Part shown: positions 8,470 through 19,353 of the stretch, one piece after another
How positions within the stretch are numbered: the stretch's first letter is position 1
Layout of the letters: every line of letters begins with the position of its first letter
Assembly: GCF_009498525.1 (NCBI RefSeq)
Contig: NZ_QSNT01000003.1
Location: 1,300,222-1,364,221, forward strand
DNA from: Rhizobium sp. ICMP 5592
GTDB taxonomy: Bacteria; Pseudomonadota; Alphaproteobacteria; Rhizobiales; Rhizobiaceae
Length of the DNA: 64,000 bases
Direction of reading: 5' to 3'
Program-made: the position numbers and the translations under genes
Notes under the pieces: model-generated
The model's input: only the letters and a program-made list of their open reading frames with translations
Told to the model about the DNA's origin: nothing
Database searches by the model: none

Positions 8470-8644
8470 GTCGTTCCTGCCCGTCTCCCTGCGCCCACCT
8501 CACGCCCAGGCCAAACAGGCCGGCAGGCGGATACAGTTCTAGTCTTATCAAAAAAAGTTGAGGGAAAGTCCAGTCACTGAAGCAAAATTGATAATCATTT
8601 GGACAGCCGGCTGCCCATTGCCGGCGATGCGTGCCCAAATTTTC

Positions 8645-8660
8645 GGCTGCCGAGGCAGCC
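8645..8660 (-). terminator. Hairpin downstream of the hydroxyacid dehydrogenase gene
   Basis: GGCTGCC and GGCAGCC form a perfect 7-bp stem with a two-base loop, five bases after the stop of the minus-strand gene. A mixed A/T stretch follows rather than a pure T-run. Confidence 0.45.
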
Positions 8661-8664
8661 TCGA

Positions 8665-9624
8665 TCAATAGCCGAGGCTGCGATCCACCAGATATTGCAG
8701 CGGTTCGCCGCCTTCGAAACGGGCGATCTGCTCCTCGACATGCCGCATCAGCGAGTATTCTTCCGAGACCGCGGCATCGTGCGGGGTGATGACAACATTC
8801 TCCAGGCCCCAGAGCGGATCGTCGGCCGGCAGCGGCTCAACCTCGAAGACATCGAGCGACGCACCGCCGAGGATACCGGTCTCGATCGCCGAGACGATAT
8901 CGGCCTGGATCTGGCTCTTGCCGCGCCCGGCATTGATGAACACCGGCTTGCCCAGAGCGCCGTTCCGACGAAGCTTCGAAAACAGCGAGGCATTGTAGAG
9001 CCCCGTCGTCTCCGGCGTCAGCGGCAACAGACCCACGAGAATATCCGTTTTTGCGAGAAAGGCATCGAGCTCGCCGGCGTCGAAGGTTTCCATGCCTTCA
9101 ATCTGCTTCTTCTGCCGCGACCAGCCGATGACGTCGAAGCCCATGATCTTGAGCTTGGCGGCGGCATCGAGGCCGAGAACGCCGAGGCCCATGACGCCGA
9201 CGGTGACATCGCGCGCCTCAAGCCCGGCTGGCCTGCCCCAAACCCGCTTGCGCTGGTGCCGGAAGTGACCGGAGACATCGCGCAGATGCATCAGGCATTG
9301 CAGCACGACCCATTCCGACATGCGTACCGTCAGGCTGCGATCGACGAAGCGGACGATGGGAATATCGAGCGGGGTAGCGGCGGTGATCAGGGAATCGACC
9401 CCGGCGCCGCCGGAAAAGATCACCTTGAGGTTGGGCGCACGCCGATAGAGATCGGCATCCGGCTTCCACAGAAGCGCATAGTCGACATGGCTCAGATCCA
9501 CGCCCTTGGTGGCGGGATCGGCGAGATTAATGCTGCCGCGATCGGCAAAGAAGCTCTTGAGGGCCTTGGCGACGCTCTCCGGATTGAACTTGAGATCGAC
9601 AAGAACGGGACTTTGGGCCGGCAT
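8665..9624 (-). CDS. D-2-hydroxyacid dehydrogenase (glyoxylate/hydroxypyruvate reductase A-like)
   Basis: A 319-residue NAD(P)-dependent enzyme of the D-2-hydroxyacid dehydrogenase family. It has the nucleotide-binding VGVMGLGVLGLDAA motif, the catalytic arginine region INAGRGKSQIQ, the glutamate region GASLDVFEVEPLPADDPLW and the catalytic histidine in VVITPHDAA. This pattern fits the GhrA branch, which reduces glyoxylate and hydroxypyruvate. The ATG at 9624 (MPAQSPVLVDLKF) is preferred; the upstream extension is arginine-rich and overlaps yejF out of frame. It begins 10 bases after yejF ends and is probably the last gene of the yej transcription unit. Confidence 0.9.
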   Translation of the reverse strand: MPAQSPVLVDLKFNPESVAKALKSFFADRGSINLADPATKGVDLSHVDYALLWKPDADLYRRAPNLKVIFSGGAGVDSLITAATPLDIPIVRFVDRSLTVRMSEWVVLQCLMHLRDVSGHFRHQRKRVWGRPAGLEARDVTVGVMGLGVLGLDAAAKLKIMGFDVIGWSRQKKQIEGMETFDAGELDAFLAKTDILVGLLPLTPETTGLYNASLFSKLRRNGALGKPVFINAGRGKSQIQADIVSAIETGILGGASLDVFEVEPLPADDPLWGLENVVITPHDAAVSEEYSLMRHVEEQIARFEGGEPLQYLVDRSLGY

Positions 9625-9634
9625 GACTTGCTCT

Positions 9635-11268
<1,634 letters not shown>

Positions 11269-11272
<4 letters not shown>

Positions 11273-12420
11273 CGGAACGTCTTCCTCGGATCGAACGCAT
11301 CACGCACGGCTTCGCCGACGAAGATCAACAGCGACAGCATGATCGACATGGTGAAGAAGGCGGAAAGGCCGAGCCACGGGGCCTGCAGGTTGGACTTGCC
11401 CTGGGCGATCATTTCGCCCAGCGACGGCGAGCCGGGCGGCATGCCGAAACCTAAGAAATCCAGCGAGGTCAGGGTGGTGATTGAGCCGGAGAGGATGAAG
11501 GGCACGAAGGTCAGGGTCGCCACCATGGCATTGGGCAGCAGGTGGCGATACATGATGGTGATGTTGTTGACGCCGAGCGCGCGGGCGGCGCGCACATATT
11601 CGAAATTGCGCGCCCGCAGGAATTCGGCGCGCACCACGCCGACGAGCCCGACCCAGGAAAACAGCAGCAATATGCCGAGCAGGATGAAGAAGCCGGGCGG
11701 CAGCACCGAGGCGATGATGAGCAGGATATAGAGCACCGGCATCGACGACCAGATTTCGATGAAACGCTGGAGAAGCAGGTCCGTCCAGCCGCCGAAATAA
11801 CCCTGGACGGCGCCGGCGGCGACGCCGACGACGGCCGAGCAGATGGTCAGCGCCAGACCGAACAGCACCGAGATGCGGAAGCCGTAGATCATGCGCGCAA
11901 AGACATCGCGCGCCTGGTCGTCGGTGCCGAGCCAGTTGAGATTACTCCAGGTGCAGTTCGGGTCATTGACGCCCTGGGCGTAACCTGAGCAGCGCTGCTC
12001 CTTGCTCATCAGCCAGAAGGGTGGCGTCGGGGCCGATTTTCCCTGCGGCAGGTTGGAATTGGCGGTCTGGTAGGAATAATGGATCGGCGGCCAGATCATC
12101 CAGCCATGGGCGTTGATTTCGTCCTCGATATCCCCAGAGCGATAATCCGTCTGGGCCAGAAAACCGCCGAACTTCTCCTCGGGATAATCGACCAGGACCG
12201 GCACCAGCATCTCGCCCTTGTAGGAGACGAGGATCGGCCGATCATTGGCGATGAACTCCGCGCCGAGGCTGAAGAAGAACAGGATCAGGAACAGCCAGAG
12301 AGACCAGTAGCCACGGCGGTTCGCTTTGAAATTCTGCCAGCGGCGAATGTTGGTCGGGGAGAAGAGACCCCTGCGTGGCGGCTTGACCGTTGCCGCCGGT
12401 ACACTGCTCGCTGCATCCAT
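11269..12420 (-). CDS. yejE: Peptide ABC transporter permease
   Basis: An inner-membrane permease of 383 residues. The ATG at 12420 starts MDAASSVPAATVKPPRRGLF, followed by a first membrane segment (WSLWLFLILFFFSLGAEFI), a long periplasmic loop with LGTDDQARDVFARMIYG, and a C-terminal BPD_transp_1 core with the EFLRARNFEYVRAARALGV coupling helix. The longer open frame to 13200 is only the shadow of yejB. The start codon overlaps the yejB stop as TGATG, so the two are coupled. Confidence 0.95.
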
Positions 12421-13511
12421 CACACGTCCCTCCGCTCGAAATCGATGCGCGGGTCGATCCAGGTGTAGATCAGGTCCGAGATCAGGCTGACGAACAGGCC
12501 GAGTAGCGAGAAGATGAAGAGCGTCGCGAAGACGATCGGATAGTCGCGCTGGACGACGGAGAGATAGCTCAAGCGTCCCAAGCCATCGAGCGAGAAGATA
12601 TTCTCGATCAGCAGTGAGCCGGTGAAGAAGGCGGAGATGAAGGCGCCGGGAAAGCCGGCGATGACGATGAGCATGGCGTTGCGGAAGACGTGACCGTAGA
12701 GCACGCGCCGCTCGCTTAGGCCCTTGGCGCGGGCGGTGATGACATATTGCTTCTTGATTTCCTCGATGAAGGAATTCTTGGTGAGCAGCGTCGTGGTGGC
12801 GAAGGCGGCGAGCGATAGCGAGATCAGCGGCAGAACGAGATGCCAGAGATAATCGAGGATCTTCTGCCACCAGTTGAGATCGGCGAAATTGTCCGAGACG
12901 AGGCCGCGCAGCGGAAACCAGTCGAAGAAGGAGCCGCCGGCGAAGAGCACGATCAGCATGATGCCGAACAGGAAGCTTGGGACCGCATAGCCGACGATGA
13001 TGACGCCCGAGGTCCAGACATCGAAGGTCGATCCGTCCTGGATCGCCTTGCGGATGCCGAGCGGGATCGAGATGGCATAGGAAAAGATCAATATCCAGAT
13101 ACCGAGCGAGATCGACACCGGCAATTTCTGCCCGATGAGATCGAGCACGGACGTATTGCGGAAGAAGCTCTCGCCGAAATCGAAGCGGATATAGTTCCAC
13201 ATCATCTGCCCGAAGCGCTCAAGCGGCGGCTTGTCGAAGCCGAACTGCTTGTTGAGCTTGGCGATCAGCTCGGGATCGAGCCCCTGGGCGCCGCGATATT
13301 TCGAACCGCTATCGTCGGTCGCCTGCTGGGCCAGCATGTCCCCGCTGCCGGAGAGACGGCCGCTGGCATTGTCGGCCTGACCGGTCAATTGCGCGATCAT
13401 CTGCTCGACAGGGCCGCCGGGCGCGAACTGCACGATGGTGAACGAGATCGCCATGATGCCGACGATGGTCGGGATCATCAGCAGCAGACGTCTGAGGATA
13501 TAGGCACCCAT
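12420..13511 (-). CDS. yejB: Peptide ABC transporter permease
   Basis: A 363-residue inner-membrane permease of the DppB/OppB type. It starts with MGAYILRRLLLMIPTIVGIM, the typical N-terminal helix, followed by IVQFAPGGPVEQ. The cytoplasmic coupling segment YVITARAKGLSERRVLYGHV and the LIENIFSLDGLGRL stretch mark the family. A loop rich in Ser/Gly/Asp at about residues 45-75 is typical of YejB rather than DppB. It lies between yejA and yejE in the standard order. Confidence 0.95.
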   Translation of the reverse strand: MGAYILRRLLLMIPTIVGIMAISFTIVQFAPGGPVEQMIAQLTGQADNASGRLSGSGDMLAQQATDDSGSKYRGAQGLDPELIAKLNKQFGFDKPPLERFGQMMWNYIRFDFGESFFRNTSVLDLIGQKLPVSISLGIWILIFSYAISIPLGIRKAIQDGSTFDVWTSGVIIVGYAVPSFLFGIMLIVLFAGGSFFDWFPLRGLVSDNFADLNWWQKILDYLWHLVLPLISLSLAAFATTTLLTKNSFIEEIKKQYVITARAKGLSERRVLYGHVFRNAMLIVIAGFPGAFISAFFTGSLLIENIFSLDGLGRLSYLSVVQRDYPIVFATLFIFSLLGLFVSLISDLIYTWIDPRIDFERRDV

Positions 13512-13683
13512 CAGCCCGTCACTCCCTCAACGAGGAACATGCCTGCCCCGGCCTCAATCCATCCGTCGTTCAAATCGCTTATTCCCTTCCGCCGCGTAAA
13601 GCCCGGCGTCGTCATGTCACGCAGAAATTGCCGAATCGGCATGGGGCATTTGGAGCCAGCCAGCCTGCCATTGCAAGAGCCGC

Positions 13684-15522
13684 TCATTTTGCGGCGCTTT
13701 TTGACCACCAGAGATCGGGGAAACCAATGGAGTAATAGGGCAGCGCCGACGGATGATCGAATTTGTCCCAATAGGCTATCCTGGTCGTCGTCCCGTAGAA
13801 GGTCGGCAGAACATAGTGATGAGCGAGCAGCACCCGGTCGAGCGCCCTGGTTGTCGCTTCCTTTTCCGGCACGTCCTTTGCGAAGATCACCTTCTGGATG
13901 AGGGCGTCGATGCCTGGGTCGGCTATACCAGCGTAATTGCGGGACCCTTGGCGGCCGGCGGACGCGGAGCCCCAGAATTCGGCCTGCTCATTGCCAGGGT
14001 TCAGCGTCTGCGCCCAGACGACCCAGATCATGTCATAGTCGAAGCTGCGAATGCGGTTAATATACTGCGAGGGATCGACGGTCCTGACGCTCGCATCGAT
14101 GCCAATGCGCTTCAGGTTCTGTATATAGGGCAGCACCGATCTTTCCAGCGAGGGATTGTTCAGCAGGAGTTCCAGCGAAAACGGCTGGCCGCTCTGCGCG
14201 TTCACCATCTTGTTGCCTTTGAGAACCCAGCCGGCCTCCTTGAACAAACCAATAGCCTTGCGAAAATTGTCGCGCGTCTTCTGCGGATCGCCGCCGACAG
14301 GATTGGCATAGGGCGAGGTAAAGACCTCCGCGGGTACCTTGTCCCTGACGCTGTTCAGAACGTTGAGCTCCTCCCCTTGCGGAAGACCAGAGGAGGCGAA
14401 TTTGGTGCCGAAAAAGAAGCTGTCGACCCGCGTCAACTTCCCGAAGGAAAGGGTTCGGTTCAACTCCTCGAAATCGTAAACGTAGTTCAGCGCCTCACGG
14501 ACGCGCTCGTCCTTGAATTGTTCGCGCCGCATATTGGGAACCAGAGCCTGCATGATGCCGACCGAGCGCAGCGTGTTGGGCAACTCCTCCCGCTTGATGC
14601 GACCGTCCTTGGCGGCCGGGAAATCGTAGCCGGTCACCCAATGGCTTGTCGAATTGTCCTGCCAGTAATCGATGACGCCACTTCGGAACGCCTCGAAGGC
14701 AACGTCGTAGTCGGAAAAATAGAGATAGTTAATCGCGCCGAAATTGTTCTCGCCGACGTTGATCGGCAGAGTCTTGCCCCAATAATCGTCGCGCAGTTCG
14801 TAGCGGATCGAAGCACCCGGCTGGACTGATGCGATCCTGTAGGGTCCAGATCCCATGACCGGCTCGAGCGTCGTGCGGGAAATATCGCGCGGCTTGCCAT
14901 CGGGGCCTTTTGCTTCCCACCAATGTTTCGGCACAATGGTAAGCTGGCCCAGGATCGAAGGCATCTCCCGGTTGCCCTTTTCATCGAAGTGAAAAGTGAC
15001 ATCGCGCTCGCCGGTCTTCTCGGCGCTCACGACATGCCCGTAGTAGCTGGCCGCCTGCGGATTGAGTTCCTTGAATTTCTCGAAACTGAAGATGACATCC
15101 TCGGGCGTTACCGGCGTGCCATCGGCCCACTTCGCTTCGGCGCGCAGCCGGAAGGTGGCGCTCGAAACGTCATCGGGATAGGAAACGCCCTCGGCAAGCA
15201 GGCCATAGGAAGAATTGGCCTCATCATCGGCCTTCTTCAGCAGCGTATCGTAGATCAGCTCTATCCCGTCGGCGGGATTGCCCTTGAACAAGACCGGATT
15301 GAACGTATCGAACGTGCCGATGCTCGACTGCTTCAACTCCCCGCCCTTCGGCGCATCCGGATTGACGTAGTCGAAATGCTTGAAGCCGGGCTGGTATTTC
15401 AGGTCGCCGAGAATGGCGGTGCCGATGCGGAATTGCGGCTCATCGGCGCTGGATGGTACCGGCAAGGCCAGCAGGCAGAAAAGAGAAACAACCAAGCCTG
15501 CATTAAACCGCGACAACGCCAT
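13684..15522 (-). CDS. yejA: Peptide ABC transporter, periplasmic substrate-binding protein
   Basis: A 612-residue family 5 extracellular solute-binding protein. The first 26 residues form a signal peptide (GLVVSLFCLLALPVPSSA) with cleavage near ADEP. Family 5 landmarks include FDTFNPVLFKGN, YDTLLKKADDE, WADGTPVTPEDVIFSFEKF and the C-terminal NPGNEQAEFW. It delivers peptides to YejBE with YejF driving transport. It is first in the minus-strand unit; a 172-base gap separates it from yejB. The gap to the upstream TetR gene is 109 bases and should hold the promoter. Confidence 0.95.
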   Translation of the reverse strand: MALSRFNAGLVVSLFCLLALPVPSSADEPQFRIGTAILGDLKYQPGFKHFDYVNPDAPKGGELKQSSIGTFDTFNPVLFKGNPADGIELIYDTLLKKADDEANSSYGLLAEGVSYPDDVSSATFRLRAEAKWADGTPVTPEDVIFSFEKFKELNPQAASYYGHVVSAEKTGERDVTFHFDEKGNREMPSILGQLTIVPKHWWEAKGPDGKPRDISRTTLEPVMGSGPYRIASVQPGASIRYELRDDYWGKTLPINVGENNFGAINYLYFSDYDVAFEAFRSGVIDYWQDNSTSHWVTGYDFPAAKDGRIKREELPNTLRSVGIMQALVPNMRREQFKDERVREALNYVYDFEELNRTLSFGKLTRVDSFFFGTKFASSGLPQGEELNVLNSVRDKVPAEVFTSPYANPVGGDPQKTRDNFRKAIGLFKEAGWVLKGNKMVNAQSGQPFSLELLLNNPSLERSVLPYIQNLKRIGIDASVRTVDPSQYINRIRSFDYDMIWVVWAQTLNPGNEQAEFWGSASAGRQGSRNYAGIADPGIDALIQKVIFAKDVPEKEATTRALDRVLLAHHYVLPTFYGTTTRIAYWDKFDHPSALPYYSIGFPDLWWSKSAAK

Positions 15523-15631
15523 TCATGACCCCCTGATGATTTGATCAGAATCAGCATAAGGCAAATGAGGGCAAAAAACAGGACGGAATTGCTCACCTCT
15601 TCGCGAGGCTGCCGATAAGTATCCGACGAAA

Positions 15632-16270
15632 TCAGGCTTTTGCCGTGGCTTCCTCCAGGCGCTTGCGCAGCATCAGACGCAATTCGCGGACAAGGCGCCG
15701 GTCCTCGACCGCCTCCGGCTCGTTGGCGGCGATGACGGCAATGCGGATCAATTCGAGAATGATCGCCGACATCAGGGCAACGTCGTCGGTGATCGGCGGC
15801 TCGGCGCGTCGCAGGATGGAAGAAATCAGCTCCTTCACCTCCGCCCGCGAGCGCAGCTTGCGATCCCTTGGAATATCCCGGCGCGCGGCAAGTACCGGAT
15901 ATTCGGGAAACGTTTTAATGAAGGCGGCCAGCCTATCGAAGATCGCTTCGCCGCTATCGGCAGCCGAAAGGCCGCCGCTTTTTTCCGCTATGTCCTGAAA
16001 CACCGCCTTCAGCCGCTCCAGCCGATCGATATGCAGCGCTTCGGCGAGCAGCGGCTTGGTCGGAAAGAATTGATAGAGCGAACCGATCGACGAATGCGCC
16101 TTTGCGGCGATCTCGGTCATCGTTGCGGCATCATAACCCTTTTCGACGAAGACCGCCGCGGCTGCTTCCAAAAGTACGGCCACGCGATCATGACCGCGCC
16201 GGCGTTTGGGTGCCCGCATCTGCGGCTCGCCGGTCGATTTCTCCGCGGGTTGTCCGCTATCTGTCCCCAC
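15632..16270 (-). CDS. TetR/AcrR family transcriptional regulator
   Basis: A 212-residue repressor. The N-terminal HTH is VLLEAAAAVFVEKGYDAATM followed by TEIAAKAHSSIGSLYQFFPT, the classic TetR pattern with the recognition helix. The C-terminal ligand domain (residues about 85-205) is alpha-helical and gives no ligand. It is followed on the same strand by the yej operon but the 109-base gap makes co-transcription uncertain. A perfect dyad at 16389-16405 upstream may be its operator. Confidence 0.9.
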   Translation of the reverse strand: MGTDSGQPAEKSTGEPQMRAPKRRRGHDRVAVLLEAAAAVFVEKGYDAATMTEIAAKAHSSIGSLYQFFPTKPLLAEALHIDRLERLKAVFQDIAEKSGGLSAADSGEAIFDRLAAFIKTFPEYPVLAARRDIPRDRKLRSRAEVKELISSILRRAEPPITDDVALMSAIILELIRIAVIAANEPEAVEDRRLVRELRLMLRKRLEEATAKA

Positions 16271-16388
16271 CCCAGGTTCCCCTTTACAATCCCCAAGCTA
16301 CCACTACGCTCACCTCAACCGACCCGAGACAGGCTCCGTTCCCAACCCTCCGCGCGCTCCCCAACTCGCACGACAGATGGTCGAGACC

Positions 16389-16405
16389 ACAGTCATTGTG
16401 ACTGT
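16389..16405. promoter_or_regulatory. Candidate TetR-type operator dyad
   Basis: ACAGTCA-TTG-TGACTGT is a perfect 7-bp inverted repeat with a 3-base spacer, 119 bases upstream of the TetR-type gene start. Short dyads of this size are typical for TetR proteins, but binding is unproven. The rest of the 343-base gap 16271-16613 holds no convincing gene. Confidence 0.35.
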
Positions 16406-16524
16406 CGGACTTTCCGCAGACTATGTCGGCACTGTCAACCGGCCCGCCAAGGAAACCCCATGATTTCCAGGGGGAGATTGCCACCGGCCGTCGGCGACGG
16501 AATGAAGGCGGGAGACACAGGCAG

Positions 16525-16549
16525 CCGGAAAATCGATTCCGATTTTCGG
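16525..16549. repeat. AAAATCGATTCCGATTTT-type inverted repeat
   Basis: GAAAATC and GATTTTC flank a GATTCC centre, with extra near-pairing outside. It lies 65 bases upstream of mepA. Similar elements are, from memory, frequent in rhizobial intergenic DNA. Confidence 0.45.
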
Positions 16550-16613
16550 GGTTATGCGATAGATTTCGTTGCAAATCACTTCGGCCAACGCCGGCAGCAT
16601 CTCAAGGAACCAT

Positions 16614-17657
16614 ATGATTTCCCTCCTGGTTCGAACCATCAGCACCGTCAGCAAACTAGCCCTCGCCACCACGATCGGCGCCGGCCTTGTCACCGGCGAT
16701 GCGCTGGCCCAGCAGGCCGGCCCGACGCCCGGCAGCGCCAAGGCGATCTTCGGCGGAGTGGCACTGCCGACGGCAGGGCCGCCGCAATCCATCGGCTTTT
16801 ATGCCAAGGGCTGCCTCGCCGGCGCCGTGGCGCTACCGACCGATGGACCGACCTGGCAGGCCATGCGCCTGTCGCGCAATCGCCGCTGGGGGCGGCCGGA
16901 AATGGTCGGGCTCCTCGAACGCCTGTCGCGCGACGCGGCAAAATATGACGGCTGGCCGGGCCTGCTGGTGGGCGATATGGCGCAGCCTCGCGGCGGGCCG
17001 ATGTTCAACGGCCATGCCTCGCATCAGATCGGCCTCGACGCCGATGTCTGGCTGACGCCGATGCCGTCGCGGACACTGACGGCGGCCGAACGCGAAAGCC
17101 TGCCCTTCACCTCGATGCTGGCGAAGGACAAATTCCTGACCATCAACGACCGGGTCTGGACGCCGGCGCATGCCCGCCTGCTGATGCGCGCCGCCAGCTA
17201 TCCCGAAGTGCAGCGCATCTTCGTCAATCCGGCGATCAAGAAGAAGATGTGCGACAGCTGGACCGGCGACCGCACCAATCTCGGCAAGCTGCGCCCGGAA
17301 TATGGCCACGACTCGCATTTCCATATCCGCTTGGGCTGCCCGCCCGGCTCGGTCGGCTGCACGCCGCAGGCCCCGGTTGCCGCCGGCGACGGCTGCGACA
17401 AGACGCTTGCCTGGTGGCTCGGTCCCGAACCCTGGGCCAAGCCGAAGCCCAGCACCAAGCCGCCGGTGAAACCCCGCGAGGTCATGGTGTCCGATCTGCC
17501 CAAAGCCTGCCAGGCCGTGCTGGACGCACCTTCGGTTCCCTCAGCCCGCGCCGCCACCTATGGCACGGCGGCAGCGCCGACGACGGCAACCGGTACGCTG
17601 CCGGTTTCGAGCAGCGGCACGGGCAACACGCCGCCCGGCAGCATTCCGCAGCAGTGA
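16614..17657 (+). CDS. mepA: Penicillin-insensitive murein endopeptidase
   Basis: MepA is a periplasmic LAS-type zinc metallopeptidase that cleaves D-Ala-mDAP cross-links in peptidoglycan. The 347-residue product has a signal peptide (about residues 1-33, ending DALAQQ). The zinc ligands are visible in GHASHQIGLDADVW (H and D) and HDSHFHIRLGCPP (H). The cysteine-containing region GCPPGSVGC and the proline-rich linker after it are normal in alphaproteobacterial MepA. The ATG at 16614 has AAGGA six bases upstream; the frame is open further up to 16569 but that segment is not signal-like. The C-terminal 40 residues are low-complexity Ala/Thr/Gly/Ser. Confidence 0.93.
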   Translation: MISLLVRTISTVSKLALATTIGAGLVTGDALAQQAGPTPGSAKAIFGGVALPTAGPPQSIGFYAKGCLAGAVALPTDGPTWQAMRLSRNRRWGRPEMVGLLERLSRDAAKYDGWPGLLVGDMAQPRGGPMFNGHASHQIGLDADVWLTPMPSRTLTAAERESLPFTSMLAKDKFLTINDRVWTPAHARLLMRAASYPEVQRIFVNPAIKKKMCDSWTGDRTNLGKLRPEYGHDSHFHIRLGCPPGSVGCTPQAPVAAGDGCDKTLAWWLGPEPWAKPKPSTKPPVKPREVMVSDLPKACQAVLDAPSVPSARAATYGTAAAPTTATGTLPVSSSGTGNTPPGSIPQQ

Positions 17658-17697
17658 CAGTACCAAGGTCCGATGCAGCATAGTCTGATGCGGTATG

Positions 17698-17720
17698 GGC
17701 CGGTCTTTCAAAGGCCGGCC
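17698..17720 (+). terminator. Hairpin after mepA
   Basis: GGCCGGTCTT and AAGGCCGGCC pair over 10 positions (one G-U) around a TCA loop, followed by TCTTGGT. It is a plausible terminator 40 bases after the mepA stop. Confidence 0.45.
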
Positions 17721-17778
17721 TCTTGGTATAGAAGGCGGATAAATCGATTAAAAAAATCCGAGACGGAGTGGGAGTTTC

Positions 17779-18159
17779 ATGGCCGGCGGCAAATGCATCG
17801 CGCTGATCGCGCATGATCAGAAGAAGGATGCAATGGCGGAGTTTGCACGCCGCAACCAGGATGTGCTGGCCGATTGGCATATCGTCGCGACGGGCACCAC
17901 CGGCGGCCGCGTCCTAGACGCCTGCCCCGACCTCAAGGTCACCCGACTGAAAAGCGGCCCGCTCGGCGGCGACCAGCAGATCGGCGCGATGATCGCCACC
18001 GGCGATATCGACATGGTCGTCTTCTTCATCGACCCGCTCACCCCCATGCCGCACGATGTCGACGTCAAGGCATTGACTCGGCTTGCCGTTCTCTACGACA
18101 TTCCGATGGCCCTTAACGAAGCCACCGCAGACCGCCTGATCAAAACACTCAATCATTAA
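17779..18159 (+). CDS. mgsA: Methylglyoxal synthase
   Basis: MgsA converts dihydroxyacetone phosphate to methylglyoxal and phosphate, a bypass of lower glycolysis. The 126-residue product has normal family length. Key regions are CIALIAHDQKKDAM at the N-terminus, the phosphate-binding ATGTTGGRV, the GPLGGDQQIGAMI stretch and VVFFIDPLTPMPHDVDV, which carries the catalytic aspartate region. A GGAGTGGGAG ribosome site precedes the ATG. It stands 32 bases upstream of glk, with which it is probably co-transcribed. Confidence 0.96.
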   Translation: MAGGKCIALIAHDQKKDAMAEFARRNQDVLADWHIVATGTTGGRVLDACPDLKVTRLKSGPLGGDQQIGAMIATGDIDMVVFFIDPLTPMPHDVDVKALTRLAVLYDIPMALNEATADRLIKTLNH

Positions 18160-18191
18160 TCCGCCTTCAGGCGGCAGACACGGACCTGTCC

Positions 18192-19214
18192 ATGCCCGAG
18201 CTCAATCACAGCGAAGCCCCTCTGCCCTTTCCCATCCTGATCGGCGATATCGGCGGAACCAACGCACGCTTCTCCATCGTCGTCGATGCCCATTCCGAGC
18301 CGGCGCATTTTCCGATCGTGCAAACCGCCAATTTCGAGACGATCGACGACGCGATCGAGGAAGCCCTCGCCAAGACAACGGTGCGGCCGCGCTCGGCGAT
18401 CCTCGCCATGGCCGGCCCGGTGCGCGGCGACGAGATTCCGCTGACCAATTGCGACTGGGTGATCCGCCCGAAGACGATGATCGCCAATCTCGGCATGGAA
18501 GATGTGCTGATCATCAATGATTTCGAGGCGCAAGCGCTGGCGATCGCCGGTATTTCCGAAGAGCATCGCGCCACCATCGGCGAGATATCGGAAGGCATGG
18601 TCGCCTCGCGCGCCGTGCTCGGTCCGGGCACCGGCCTCGGCGTTGCCGGCCTCGTTCATGCCCAGCATGCCTGGATCCCCGTGCCGGGCGAAGGCGGCCA
18701 TATCGATCTGGGGCCACGCAGCGAGCGCGATCTGCAGATCTGGCCGCATCTGGAAACGATCGAGGGCCGCATTTCCGCCGAGCAGGTCCTCTGCGGCCGC
18801 GGCTTGCAAAACCTCTATCATGCGATCTGCAAGACCGACGGCATCGAGCCGAGCCTCAAGGAACCCGCCGATATCACGGCACATGCACTCACCCAAACCA
18901 ACATTCAGGCCGAAGAGACCCTGACGCTGTTCGTCACCTATCTCGGTCGCGTCGCCGGCGATATCGCGCTGGTCTTCATGGCGCGCGGCGGCGTCTATAT
19001 CACCGGCGGCATCTCGCAAAAAATCCTGCCGGCGCTGCAAAAGCCTGAATTCCGCGCCGCCTTCGAAGACAAGGCGCCGCATACCGCGCTCTTGAAATCT
19101 ATCCCGACGCATGTGGTCACCCACCCGCTCGCGGCACTCTCGGGCCTCACGGCCTATGCCCGCGCGCCGGCCAGCTTCGGCCTGGCAACGGATGGCCGCC
19201 GCTGGCGGCGTTGA
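18192..19214 (+). CDS. glk: Glucokinase
   Basis: Glk phosphorylates glucose with ATP to glucose 6-phosphate in the cytoplasm. The 340-residue protein belongs to the bacterial Glk (non-ROK) family: LIGDIGGTNARFSIV is the phosphate-1 motif, LTNCDWVI and IINDFEAQALAI carry the sugar-binding aspartate, GPGTGLGVAGL is the phosphate-2 loop, and GEGGHIDLGP follows. ARGGVYITGGI marks the adenosine motif. The partner upstream is mgsA; both act on upper glycolytic flux. Confidence 0.96.
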   Translation: MPELNHSEAPLPFPILIGDIGGTNARFSIVVDAHSEPAHFPIVQTANFETIDDAIEEALAKTTVRPRSAILAMAGPVRGDEIPLTNCDWVIRPKTMIANLGMEDVLIINDFEAQALAIAGISEEHRATIGEISEGMVASRAVLGPGTGLGVAGLVHAQHAWIPVPGEGGHIDLGPRSERDLQIWPHLETIEGRISAEQVLCGRGLQNLYHAICKTDGIEPSLKEPADITAHALTQTNIQAEETLTLFVTYLGRVAGDIALVFMARGGVYITGGISQKILPALQKPEFRAAFEDKAPHTALLKSIPTHVVTHPLAALSGLTAYARAPASFGLATDGRRWRR

Positions 19215-19353
19215 TCCGGTCAGAGCCGCAGGCAGCTTTTTGAAGAGGCTTCCTTCCCTTATAATGATCTTGGCTCCATGGCTTGCCCCTTAACCAGAGC
19301 GGCAAGCCATCTCTAGCCAAAGCCGTCCTAACTCTTTATAGAGCCGCGAAAGC

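Noticed and set aside
7180..8580. Long plus-strand frame opposite pncB
   Set aside because: Antisense shadow of pncB; composition is typical of the opposite strand of GC-rich genes.
16378..16463. Short frame MVETTVIVTVGLSADYVG upstream of mepA
   Set aside because: No ribosome site and it overlaps a probable operator; too short to support as a gene.
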